Shown one piece after another: positions 39,248-46,122 of a DNA stretch of 46,122 bases. The position numbers and the translations under genes are program-made. The stretch is taken from the NCBI GenBank assembly GCA_020057225.1, contig JAGVGH010000085.1, positions 1 through 46,122 of the forward strand, read 5' to 3'. This stretch comes from Desulfobacterales bacterium. GTDB lineage: Bacteria > Desulfobacterota > Desulfobacteria > Desulfobacterales > Desulfatibacillaceae. The notes under the pieces are model-generated. The model made no database searches and was not told where the DNA came from. It was given only the letters and a program-made list of their open reading frames with translations. The first letter of the stretch is position 1; each line of letters opens with the position of its first letter.

Positions 39248-40213
39248 TCAAAACCTCTTAAACGGCTGTTTGGTGTCTGTGAAATCCGGCACCGCGTTGT
39301 CCGGGGATTCCTCCAGGTCCTGGACCAACAGATGCTTGAACCCCAGGGACCGGGCCATCCCCACCGCCTCCGCGTATTCTTCGGGCAAAAGCCTCCGCGC
39401 GATTTCCGGATACTCCCCGGCTTTGTGGAGCGGCGTGTACTGGCTCATCAGGGAAAGGCCGATGCCGGTGCCCGCCTCCAGGGCCAGAAAGCACAGGGTC
39501 TCCCAGGTGCCGGAAACACCGCCGGGAAGCACCAGATGCCGCGCCCAGACTCCCCGGACCGCAAGGCCCGTTTCCGGGTCTATTTGGATGTCCCCGGCCA
39601 GTTTCCGCATCTCCAGCACAGCGTCCCGGGCCGCTGCCACATAGCCCGGGGCCTTGGAATACCGGGCCGCCATTTCCTCGTCCGCGTATTTGAGGTCCGG
39701 CATCCACACATCCACAAGCCCGTCAAGCGCCCGCAATTGCTCCAGGGAATCATAGGCCGATGTGTTGTACACAACCGGTGTTTTAAGGCCCGATTTTTTT
39801 GCGAAAACAAGGGCTTCCCTGATTTGGGGACCCTGGCAGGAGGGCGAGACAAGGCCGGTGAAACAGGCGCCCCGGGCCTGGAGAAGAAGGGCCTCCCGGG
39901 CAAAGCGCTCCTTGGTGTAGAGGGTGTCCTGCGCGCGGCCCTGGCTTATCTGGTGGTTTTGGCAATAGACACAGGCGAGGCTGCAGGAGCTGAAAAAGAA
40001 GTTGGCGACCCCGCCGGTTCCGGTAAAGCAAGGCTCCTCGCCAAAGTGCAGGCCGGCCCAGGCCACGTGAAGGCCCGCGGAAAGGCCGCAGAAGCCTGTT
40101 TCGCCTGAAAGCCGGTCCGCGCCGCAGCGTCTGGGGCAGACACGGCAGGGGGCGAGAGGGCTGTCTTCCGCCCGGGCAAGACCTTGTCTCTTGGGTTGCG
40201 AAGTGTGTTTCAC
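39248..40213 (-). CDS. Radical SAM protein (PflA-like, COG1313 type)
   Basis: A GTG start with AAGGA upstream gives 321 aa. The [4Fe-4S]/SAM motif is CSLACVYC with Cys77, Cys81 and Cys84. It is preceded by a Cys-rich N-terminal segment (CRVCPRRCGADR...GFCG) usual in this subfamily of putative pyruvate-formate-lyase-activating-like enzymes. GVSGTWETL and LMSQYTPLHKAG are also present. The real substrate of this group is not known, and no glycyl radical enzyme is nearby. It lies 21 bp after the membrane spermidine-synthase-like gene and is probably in its operon. Confidence 0.92.
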   Translation of the reverse strand: MKHTSQPKRQGLARAEDSPLAPCRVCPRRCGADRLSGETGFCGLSAGLHVAWAGLHFGEEPCFTGTGGVANFFFSSCSLACVYCQNHQISQGRAQDTLYTKERFAREALLLQARGACFTGLVSPSCQGPQIREALVFAKKSGLKTPVVYNTSAYDSLEQLRALDGLVDVWMPDLKYADEEMAARYSKAPGYVAAARDAVLEMRKLAGDIQIDPETGLAVRGVWARHLVLPGGVSGTWETLCFLALEAGTGIGLSLMSQYTPLHKAGEYPEIARRLLPEEYAEAVGMARSLGFKHLLVQDLEESPDNAVPDFTDTKQPFKRF

Positions 40214-40234
40214 GCGCCGGTGTCCTTGGTCCGC

Positions 40235-43200
40235 TTACCGCGGCTCCGCCGTCCCTTCCCGGGCAGGGGAAAGGGTGAACCGTTTGGGTGCCCCGGCATC
40301 AAAGCGCTCCACATCGTCAAACGCTTCCAGGGCAAAGGGATCATTCCCCTCCGCGTAAGCGGCGCGGCGCGCGCGGACGAATTCATCTGTCCACGGGAAA
40401 CAGGGCCCGTAGTCTTTGACAGCGGAAAGCAGGGTCTTTGCCCCGTCCTGGACACGGGAGGCGGTGAACAGACGGGTGCCCATCCGGGCCTCATTGGCCC
40501 GCCCCAGGCAGAAGGGCTTTTCCAGCAGCGCGCTTGCGGATTCCGCCCGCGCGCTGTCCTGCGCCGCCAAGTCCTCGAGCTGGGAAAGGGCGCGCTGAAG
40601 AAACAACGCGTTGCCCCAGGGGGTGTCCCTGTAATATCCAATGACCTTTTCAAGCAGGGCCAAGGCCTCCCCCGGATTTCCCTTCCTCTGGCTGTAGAGC
40701 GCCCGCGCCACGTCCGCCTCGGCGGGCAGGATGTCCGCTATCTGTTGCGCAAGGGTGACAGCGGTGATTTCCCCGGCGTCGGCCAGGGCGTAAGCCGCCG
40801 CCGCGGTCAAAAGGGGAGCGCGGAGGGGGCGCTCAAGGCTGTTGATAATCCTTCGCGCGCCCGCGTAGTCCTTGGCTGTGAAAAGGTTTATGAGCCTTGG
40901 CAGGTCTTGAAGCTCCGGGGAAATCCAAGGATAGACCGGACAAATCCCATCCTCCAACAGATCTGATGCAAGCAGATACTCTTCCGCAAGGGACCAGTCC
41001 ACTGCGCCCTCCAGATTGTCTGGCGGCCAATCTCCGGTTTCGCGGGCCGTCTTATGCACATCCATTGTCTCGAACAAAACAGGCTGGCTCAGGCTGCGCG
41101 CGAAACCGAATTCTATCTGCATAATGTCGTCGGTGTTGAGCAATCCCATGGAGCGCCCTTCTTTCAAAACCGCCTTGGCGAGTTTGGGACCCGCTATCCG
41201 GTGGGCCAAAAACCCTTCCAAATCCGCCGCCCCCCAGGTGTTGACCAGCGCCTCCCGGAAAGGCGCGCGGGCAAGCGCCGTTCGAAGCCTTGTGACATCA
41301 TGGCGCGCTGAGTCCTTTCTGCATACGAGGTGCAAATCATTGGTTTTGGTGAACCATGTCTCGATTTCAGGAAAAACCTCTCCAAGAGTCGTATATACCG
41401 TCTTGACGGTCTGGGTGTCCACCTCGTAGCCTTGCAGCCATTTGGCGAAGACACCGCCGGGATTGAGACGCGCGGCGACAGACTGGTAGAATTCGAGGGA
41501 ATACAGGCTCGCGATTCCCGCTCTGTAGGGATTGGAAGGCTCCGAAATAATGATGTCGTAGGTTTCTTTGGAGCACAGAAGATACTCCCTGCCGTCCGCG
41601 ATGTGTATCCGCACTTTGGGGTTGGAGAGCACATTGCGGTTGACCGGCGTCGAGCGGCGCGCCATTTCGAGCACGGCCTCTTCGAGTTCCACAACGTCCA
41701 CCCGCTCTATTCCAGGGGCATCGGCCAACCAGCCTGCGGTGCTGCCGGTCCCAAGTCCGACAACAAGGGCGCGCCTGGGATTTGGATGCAAAACAGCGGA
41801 GATGACACCCGACATGATTTGCGTGCCCCGGTCATGAACAGCGTTGCCATCGCATTTGCCGTTGATGTAAAACGCGAGACCGTCTGTTTGCAGTATTCCG
41901 ACGCTGCTTTCAACGCCTTCCGCTTCCCACACAAGGCCGCGCCGCACAAGGCGCCTCCAGTCTTCGATGTCATTTTTGCTGTTGGCGGAAAGGCCCGCGC
42001 GGTTGGCGCCTATTCCGGAATGCCGCCACGCCGCGGTGGGACCCTGGGCCAGGATGAAGAAGAGCGTGAAAAGGAGAACAAATCCGGCGGGAACAAGCGC
42101 CGGGCCGCGGTTCTCCCTGGACCGCGCCAGCCACAGAACCCAGGCGGAAAGGGCGGCCAGAAGAAACGCCACGAGCCGCCAGCATCCAGGAGCGGAGAGC
42201 AGGGGCAGCAGGCCGAACCCTCCGGCAAGGGCGCCCGCGATCGCTCCGGCAGTGTTGGCGGCGTAGGCGAGTCCGATGTGGCGGCCCACGTTTTCCCCGC
42301 CCTTGCCCAGCAGGCTGATGAGAAGGGGGAACTGATATCCCGCGGCCAGGGCCGGGGGAAAGACCACGATGAGGGCCACCAGCATCCAGGCGAAGACCTG
42401 GGCGCCAAAGCCCGCCGCGGCGAGGGAATGAAGCAGGCCCGCCAAAACCGCCAGCCGGTCCCCCAGGGCAAAGGCCAGGGCAATCAAAAACGCCTCGGCG
42501 CCGCAGGTGAGCGCAAAGCCGTAATAGGTCGCGGGCGCGCGGCGGTCGCCCATGGCGTACATAAAGCCGCCCGCTCCGATGCCGGCAAGGGCCACGATGA
42601 GAACCATCCCGAAGGTGTAGGTGGAGCCGCCCAGAACAGGCGCGAGCATGCGATACCAGACAATCTCCATGAGGAAGAACACAAAGCCGACAAGGGCGGC
42701 GGCGGAGAGCACGAAAAGTTTCGAGGGCGGCGCTCCCGGGCCGGTGCCGGAGGCCGCGTTTTCCACACAGGGGACAGACGCGGCAGGGGCGGGCAGCTTT
42801 CGGGAAACAGGGCGCGCGGAGACACCCACAGCCAGGTTGGCGAGGGCGGCAAGCCAGATGGTGTTCCGCGTGCCGAATATCTCGAGCAGGAAAAACGTGG
42901 TCAGAGCGGCCCCGGCCACCGCTCCCAGGGTGTTGGCCGCGTAAAGGAAGGCCGGCGTGCGGCGGCCCTCGTCCGACAGGTCGAAGGCAGCCCTGGCCGC
43001 AGCGGGAAGCGTGCCTCCCATGAGAAAGACAGGTGTCCCGAGAACAGCCGCGGAGAAGAGAAGCCGGACCAGAGTGGCCAGGGTGTCTCCCATGGCCTGG
43101 GCGCCGCCGAGCGCGAGATAGGCTTGGCGGAAAAGCGCGATCAGCAAAGGCGAGGCAAGGGCCAAAAACGCCACGCCTATTTCAAGAGAGGAATACCACC

Positions 43201-43408
43201 CGAGGGGGTTTTCCTTGGTGTCCGCCTTTTTCCCAAGCACCAGGCCGCCCAGGCCAAGACCGCCCATAAAAACCGCAAGCACACAGGCCGAAGCGGCGGT
43301 GGAGGCGCCGAACACCAGCCTTAGCTCCCGGGTCCAGGCCACCTGATAAACAAGGGCGCAGGCCCCGGAAATGGAAAGCAAGAGCGGAACGCACAGCCTG
43401 TAACCCAT
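40235..43408 (-). CDS. Polytopic membrane protein fused to a spermidine-synthase-like domain
   Basis: The product has 1057 aa. About 14 hydrophobic segments fill residues 1-470 in two halves of a transporter-like duplication (LLLSISGACALVYQVAWTRE, then LVGFVFFLMEIVWYRMLAPV). A SAM-binding domain follows (about 490-750) with GLGTGSTAG near 553, VVELEEAV and HIADGREYL. The active-site segment of spermidine synthases (SDxxDP) reads SEPSNP here, so both key Asp are replaced (Glu and Asn). Polyamine synthesis is therefore unlikely. Residues about 800-1040 are helical, TPR-like. This 'fused MFS/spermidine synthase' family is widespread in Desulfobacterota and of unknown substrate. AAAGGG precedes the ATG. 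Confidence 0.88.
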   Translation of the reverse strand: MGYRLCVPLLLSISGACALVYQVAWTRELRLVFGASTAASACVLAVFMGGLGLGGLVLGKKADTKENPLGWYSSLEIGVAFLALASPLLIALFRQAYLALGGAQAMGDTLATLVRLLFSAAVLGTPVFLMGGTLPAAARAAFDLSDEGRRTPAFLYAANTLGAVAGAALTTFFLLEIFGTRNTIWLAALANLAVGVSARPVSRKLPAPAASVPCVENAASGTGPGAPPSKLFVLSAAALVGFVFFLMEIVWYRMLAPVLGGSTYTFGMVLIVALAGIGAGGFMYAMGDRRAPATYYGFALTCGAEAFLIALAFALGDRLAVLAGLLHSLAAAGFGAQVFAWMLVALIVVFPPALAAGYQFPLLISLLGKGGENVGRHIGLAYAANTAGAIAGALAGGFGLLPLLSAPGCWRLVAFLLAALSAWVLWLARSRENRGPALVPAGFVLLFTLFFILAQGPTAAWRHSGIGANRAGLSANSKNDIEDWRRLVRRGLVWEAEGVESSVGILQTDGLAFYINGKCDGNAVHDRGTQIMSGVISAVLHPNPRRALVVGLGTGSTAGWLADAPGIERVDVVELEEAVLEMARRSTPVNRNVLSNPKVRIHIADGREYLLCSKETYDIIISEPSNPYRAGIASLYSLEFYQSVAARLNPGGVFAKWLQGYEVDTQTVKTVYTTLGEVFPEIETWFTKTNDLHLVCRKDSARHDVTRLRTALARAPFREALVNTWGAADLEGFLAHRIAGPKLAKAVLKEGRSMGLLNTDDIMQIEFGFARSLSQPVLFETMDVHKTARETGDWPPDNLEGAVDWSLAEEYLLASDLLEDGICPVYPWISPELQDLPRLINLFTAKDYAGARRIINSLERPLRAPLLTAAAAYALADAGEITAVTLAQQIADILPAEADVARALYSQRKGNPGEALALLEKVIGYYRDTPWGNALFLQRALSQLEDLAAQDSARAESASALLEKPFCLGRANEARMGTRLFTASRVQDGAKTLLSAVKDYGPCFPWTDEFVRARRAAYAEGNDPFALEAFDDVERFDAGAPKRFTLSPAREGTAEPR

Positions 43409-43480
43409 GGGCAGACCCTTTCATCCGGGGACCGTGCGGGCGGAGCGTGGCGCGGAGCGGGACGGCCCTTCCCGGCCCTG

Positions 43481-44722
43481 TCACTCGAATTGGAACCCCT
43501 TTTCCGTTACGAGGCGGACACAGGCGTCCACCGCGTCGGCGTCATACAAAATCCACCGCTTGTCGCGGATTTCCCCGATGCTTTTCTCGACTCCCAGGGC
43601 GGGCCGGTACGGACGGTGGGACATGATGGCCTCGCATACGTCCGCCACGGATAGTATTTTGGCCTCGATACGGATAGCGTCGCCGGCAAGCCCCAGGGGA
43701 TAGCCCGAGCCGTCCAGGCGCTCATGGTGCTGCAGCACGATTTCAGCGGCAGGCCAGGGAAACTCCACGGATTTCAGAATATCGTAGCCCACTTTGGCGT
43801 GGGTCTTGATAAGGGCGAACTCGATGTCGCTGATTTTTCCGGGCTTGTTCAGGATATCCAAAGGGATGGCGATTTTACCAAGGTCGTGGATCATCGCGGC
43901 CATGCGGATTCCCATGACATCCTCTTTGGGGAGGCCCATTTCCCGCGCGATGGCCGCGGCGAGTCCCGCCACCCGCCGCTGATGGCCGGATGTATAGGGG
44001 TCCCGCACCTCCATGGCCGCCACCATGGCCCGCACAATCTGCCCCATGGCCCTTTGAAGCCTTGCCAGGGATTCTGTCAGGGCGATTTCCTTGCCTTCCC
44101 TTTCAAGGATTTCCGCCTGAAGCGCCTGGGTTCTCTCCTCCACTTTCCGCTCAAGGTCTCCGGCCAGGCTTTCGAGCGCGTTCTGGGCGCGGCGAAGCTC
44201 CTTGTTCCGTAATACAGAATCCTCATAGGTGGAAATGAGAAGGCTTGCCATCTGGCACCGATTGGCGCGTATGAGGTGGCGTTTGCCCTGGTAAAAGAAC
44301 TCCGCGGGCGGTCGGGCGCCACCCTCTCCTTCCGGGCGGGGAGCGGAATCGAGAACCCATTCGAGCTTTTGGAGCAGGAAGTCCTCGGAATAGGGTTTTG
44401 TGACGTAGCAGTCAGCCATGGACTCGAGTCCGCGCACGATGTCCGCTGGATTTGCCAGGGTGGTAAGAAGAATGACCGGGATTTGTTTCAGGCCCGGGTC
44501 GCGTTTGATGGCCTCGCACATGGAAAAGCCGTCCAGCCGGGGCATGTTGACATCGCTAATAATACAGTCCGGCATGGCGGAGTGGGCTTTTTCGAGGCCG
44601 GTCTGGCCGTTGTCGGCGGTAATGACCGAGTATCCCGCGTCTTCCAGAAGGAGCCTGAGCTGCAAAATCTGGGTGGGGCTGTCCTCGACAACAAGAATAA
44701 CGGTGCTGGAATTGTCGCGCAT
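43481..44722 (-). CDS. REC/HD-GYP response regulator (predicted cyclic-di-GMP phosphodiesterase)
   Basis: The ATG at 44720-44722 begins directly before the receiver domain; upstream open sequence lies in a repeat and is not counted. The product has 413 aa. The receiver has phospho-acceptor Asp57 (SDVNMP) and Lys109 (TKPYSEDF). A coiled-coil linker (about 170-225) and an HD-GYP domain follow, with HQRRV, HD at 279-280 (MIHDLGKIAIP), HHERLDGSGYP at 332-342 and SVADVCEAI. All expected metal ligands seem present, so it should hydrolyse cyclic di-GMP on phosphorylation. No kinase is adjacent. The chemotaxis-type genes upstream suggest a link to motility control. Confidence 0.94.
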   Translation of the reverse strand: MRDNSSTVILVVEDSPTQILQLRLLLEDAGYSVITADNGQTGLEKAHSAMPDCIISDVNMPRLDGFSMCEAIKRDPGLKQIPVILLTTLANPADIVRGLESMADCYVTKPYSEDFLLQKLEWVLDSAPRPEGEGGARPPAEFFYQGKRHLIRANRCQMASLLISTYEDSVLRNKELRRAQNALESLAGDLERKVEERTQALQAEILEREGKEIALTESLARLQRAMGQIVRAMVAAMEVRDPYTSGHQRRVAGLAAAIAREMGLPKEDVMGIRMAAMIHDLGKIAIPLDILNKPGKISDIEFALIKTHAKVGYDILKSVEFPWPAAEIVLQHHERLDGSGYPLGLAGDAIRIEAKILSVADVCEAIMSHRPYRPALGVEKSIGEIRDKRWILYDADAVDACVRLVTEKGFQFE

Positions 44723-44761
44723 ACTGTCCTGTCCCGGAAAATACAGCGGATATAGTAGCAT

Positions 44762-44926
44762 TGTCGGGTGAACCCGCGCGCGAACAGCCCTTTTGCCACA
44801 ACACATCACCCCGGCGCGCGCGGAACCACCCGGCCTACATGTAATATACTACATGTAGTACACTGGTAAAAATATGATGTAGGTCGGGTGGTTCCGCGCG
44901 AAGCGCAGGTTCACCCGACAGGGTTA
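44762..44926. repeat. Repeat cluster related to the MITE core
   Basis: TGTCGGGTGAACC at the left, GGAACCACCCGGCCTACAT near 44820-44840, and GATGTAGGTCGGGTGGTTCC then GGTTCACCCGACAGGG to 44926 are inverted modules of the same GGGTGGTTCC...GGTTCACCC core as in the MITE copies. The 11-bp terminal repeats are absent here. The centre has CATGTAATATACTACATGTAGTA-like A+T-rich palindromes. It separates the HD-GYP gene from the CheB-type genes. Confidence 0.7.
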
Positions 44927-45047
44927 TCAATCGGAACGGATTTATGAAAATTCTCTTGTCTGCGAGGCCACATAGGAAACGCTATCGTCTGGCGGGATGC
45001 CGTTTGTCATGGGCGCAAGCCCGGGGGCGCGGGGGGAAACCGGGATG

Positions 45048-45485
45048 TCAGCCGACCTTGGGGCGGACTTTTCCCAGGCTTTTCACCTTGGTCACCAGCT
45101 CCCGTTCCCAGTTTCCGATGCCGCCGTCAAACACCGTGGGTTTCGACATGACATCCAGGGCGCCCGCCTTCATGGCCTCGAACACCACGTTCATCTCTTT
45201 GGAGTCGTAGTGGGCCGTGACGATGAGAATGGCGGTGGGATGGGTTTCCATGACCCGGCGCGTGGCCTCGAGTCCGTCCATGTCCGGCATCATCACATCC
45301 ATGATGATGAGGTCCGGGGCCAGTTCCCTGGCCATTTCCACGCCTTTTCTGCCGTCCGGGGCGTGTCCCACCACCTGGATGTCCGGCTCGTCCGCCAACA
45401 GCGCCAGGATGACCTCTCTGGCGGTGGGAGAGTCTTCGACCACAAGAACCCGGATTGGAGCGCTTCCGTTCATGTCGGTGCCCAT
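45048..45485 (-). CDS. CheB-type receiver-domain protein
   Basis: The 145-aa product has AAGGGA before its ATG. It is a lone receiver domain with Glu/Asp pair ED (17-18), phospho-acceptor Asp63 (IIMDVMMPDMDG), Thr in IVTAH and Lys in MSKPT. The sequence after the Lys (SKPTVFDGGIGNW...KVK) is the form found in the receiver of CheB, not CheY. It starts 3 bp after the methylesterase gene, which lacks its own receiver in the visible part. The two probably work together as a split CheB. It may use Asp63 phosphorylation to control esterase activity in trans. Confidence 0.92.
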   Translation of the reverse strand: MGTDMNGSAPIRVLVVEDSPTAREVILALLADEPDIQVVGHAPDGRKGVEMARELAPDLIIMDVMMPDMDGLEATRRVMETHPTAILIVTAHYDSKEMNVVFEAMKAGALDVMSKPTVFDGGIGNWERELVTKVKSLGKVRPKVG

Positions 45486-45488
45486 GGT

Positions 45489-46122
45489 TTATCCCTTTTT
45501 CACGAGAAGGCCGTGAATCCGGCCTCCAATCTGGTCAATGGGAAGGACTTCCCGCGCCCCCCCAAGTGCGATGGCTTCCTTGGGCATGCCAAAGACAACG
45601 CACGAGGCCTCGTCCTGGGCAATGGTGTGGCCGCCGGAATCCCGGACGGATTTGAGTCCCCGGGCGCCGTCCCGCCCCATGCCGGTAAGAAGCGCGGCCA
45701 GGGACGCGGGCCCGTAGTACCGGGCGACGGACTCGAAAAGAGCGGTGGCCGAAGGCAGGTGTCCGTCCATCGGCGGCGTGGCTTTGAGGTTGATTTGAAG
45801 CTCGGGAAGAACAGTCAGGTGTTTTCCGTCCGAGGCCAGATAGACGGCGCCTGGCTCCATGGCAATGTTTTTGTCGGCCACCAGGATCTTGAGGCCGGTT
45901 GTGTCCGAGAGCCATTTGGCCATGCCGCCCACAAAGCCTTTGCTGATATGCTGGACCACCACGACAGGCACGGGCAGCGGGCCTTGAAACCCGCGCAGCA
46001 CGGTTTGAAGGGCGGGCGGGCCTCCGGTGGAGGCGCCGAAGGCCACCAGCTCGATATGCTCCGGATGCTCCACATGCCGGAGCGGCGCCGACGGATACGA
46101 AGGGGAATGCGCGGGCGCCGGG
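45489..46122 (-). CDS. CheB methylesterase domain protein (N-terminus beyond the window)
   Basis: The frame is open to the right edge of the window; a GTG at 46073 is a possible internal start but the frame upstream (P/A/S-rich, reading APAHSPSYPSAPLRHVEH) is open too. The catalytic triad of CheB is visible: Ser in FGASTGGPPAL, His in VQHISKGF and Asp in TGMGRDGARGL. The product should demethylate or deamidate glutamyl residues of chemoreceptors. A Pro/Ala-rich linker before the esterase suggests that another domain lies upstream of it, outside the window. The separate receiver gene follows 3 bp later. Confidence 0.93.
   Translation of the reverse strand, partial: PAPAHSPSYPSAPLRHVEHPEHIELVAFGASTGGPPALQTVLRGFQGPLPVPVVVVQHISKGFVGGMAKWLSDTTGLKILVADKNIAMEPGAVYLASDGKHLTVLPELQINLKATPPMDGHLPSATALFESVARYYGPASLAALLTGMGRDGARGLKSVRDSGGHTIAQDEASCVVFGMPKEAIALGGAREVLPIDQIGGRIHGLLVKKG

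Noticed and set aside
41330-43324. 664-codon open frame on the plus strand
   Set aside because: It is antisense to the membrane spermidine-synthase-like gene. The product is charged, low in complexity and without domains.

Overview
The window is a G+C-rich bacterial chromosome segment. One counted 60-base line in the aconitase gene has 38 G/C. The gene content suggests a free-living, motile, signal-rich Gram-negative anaerobe, most likely of the Desulfobacterota (former Deltaproteobacteria). The pointers are PAS/sigma-54 two-component proteins, CheB and HD-GYP proteins, a CoA-transferase fused to a GNAT domain, very large repeat-rich exported proteins, and a probable selenoprotein. This assignment is inference; there is no rRNA in the window.

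Layout. (1) 1-13438: a 12.6-kb gene on the minus strand encodes a 4197-residue exported protein. It is bounded by a near-perfect 102-bp inverted repeat (1-102 and 13337-13438). (2) 12695-16652: a repeat-rich gap, then a FecR-domain protein with a huge Thr-rich tail and a TPR/outer-membrane beta-barrel protein. Together with the giant gene these may form a surface export or display system. (3) 16677-21671, plus strand: a large PTPS-related membrane protein, a Fic protein that starts on its stop codon, and a family 2 glycosyltransferase. (4) 21758-26944, minus strand: a sigma-54 activator, a single-domain response regulator, a PAS histidine kinase and a CoA-transferase-GNAT fusion. (5) 27135-30544, minus strand: tRNA-Glu, two glycosyltransferases and a hexapeptide acyltransferase, probably for a surface polysaccharide. 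(6) 30649-35389: a small ORF, a truncated AAA ATPase with an AT-rich 3' half, aconitase AcnA and a HAD phosphatase. (7) 35453-37655: two DUF1573 paralogues. The first has an in-frame UGA exactly where the second has the first Cys of its SGCGCTA motif, followed directly by a SECIS-like hairpin. It is a strong selenoprotein candidate. (8) 37886-38637: remnants of a RelE/ParE-type toxin gene, and perhaps its antitoxin, broken by small mobile repeats. Two tRNA-Ser genes follow. (9) 39248-46122, minus strand: a radical SAM protein, a membrane spermidine-synthase-like protein, a REC/HD-GYP regulator, and a CheB esterase whose REC domain is a separate downstream gene. The CheB gene runs off the right edge.

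The gaps hold several families of small palindromic repeats. One family (165 bp, 11-bp terminal inverted repeats, 4-bp target duplications) behaves like a MITE and can be seen to have interrupted the toxin gene.
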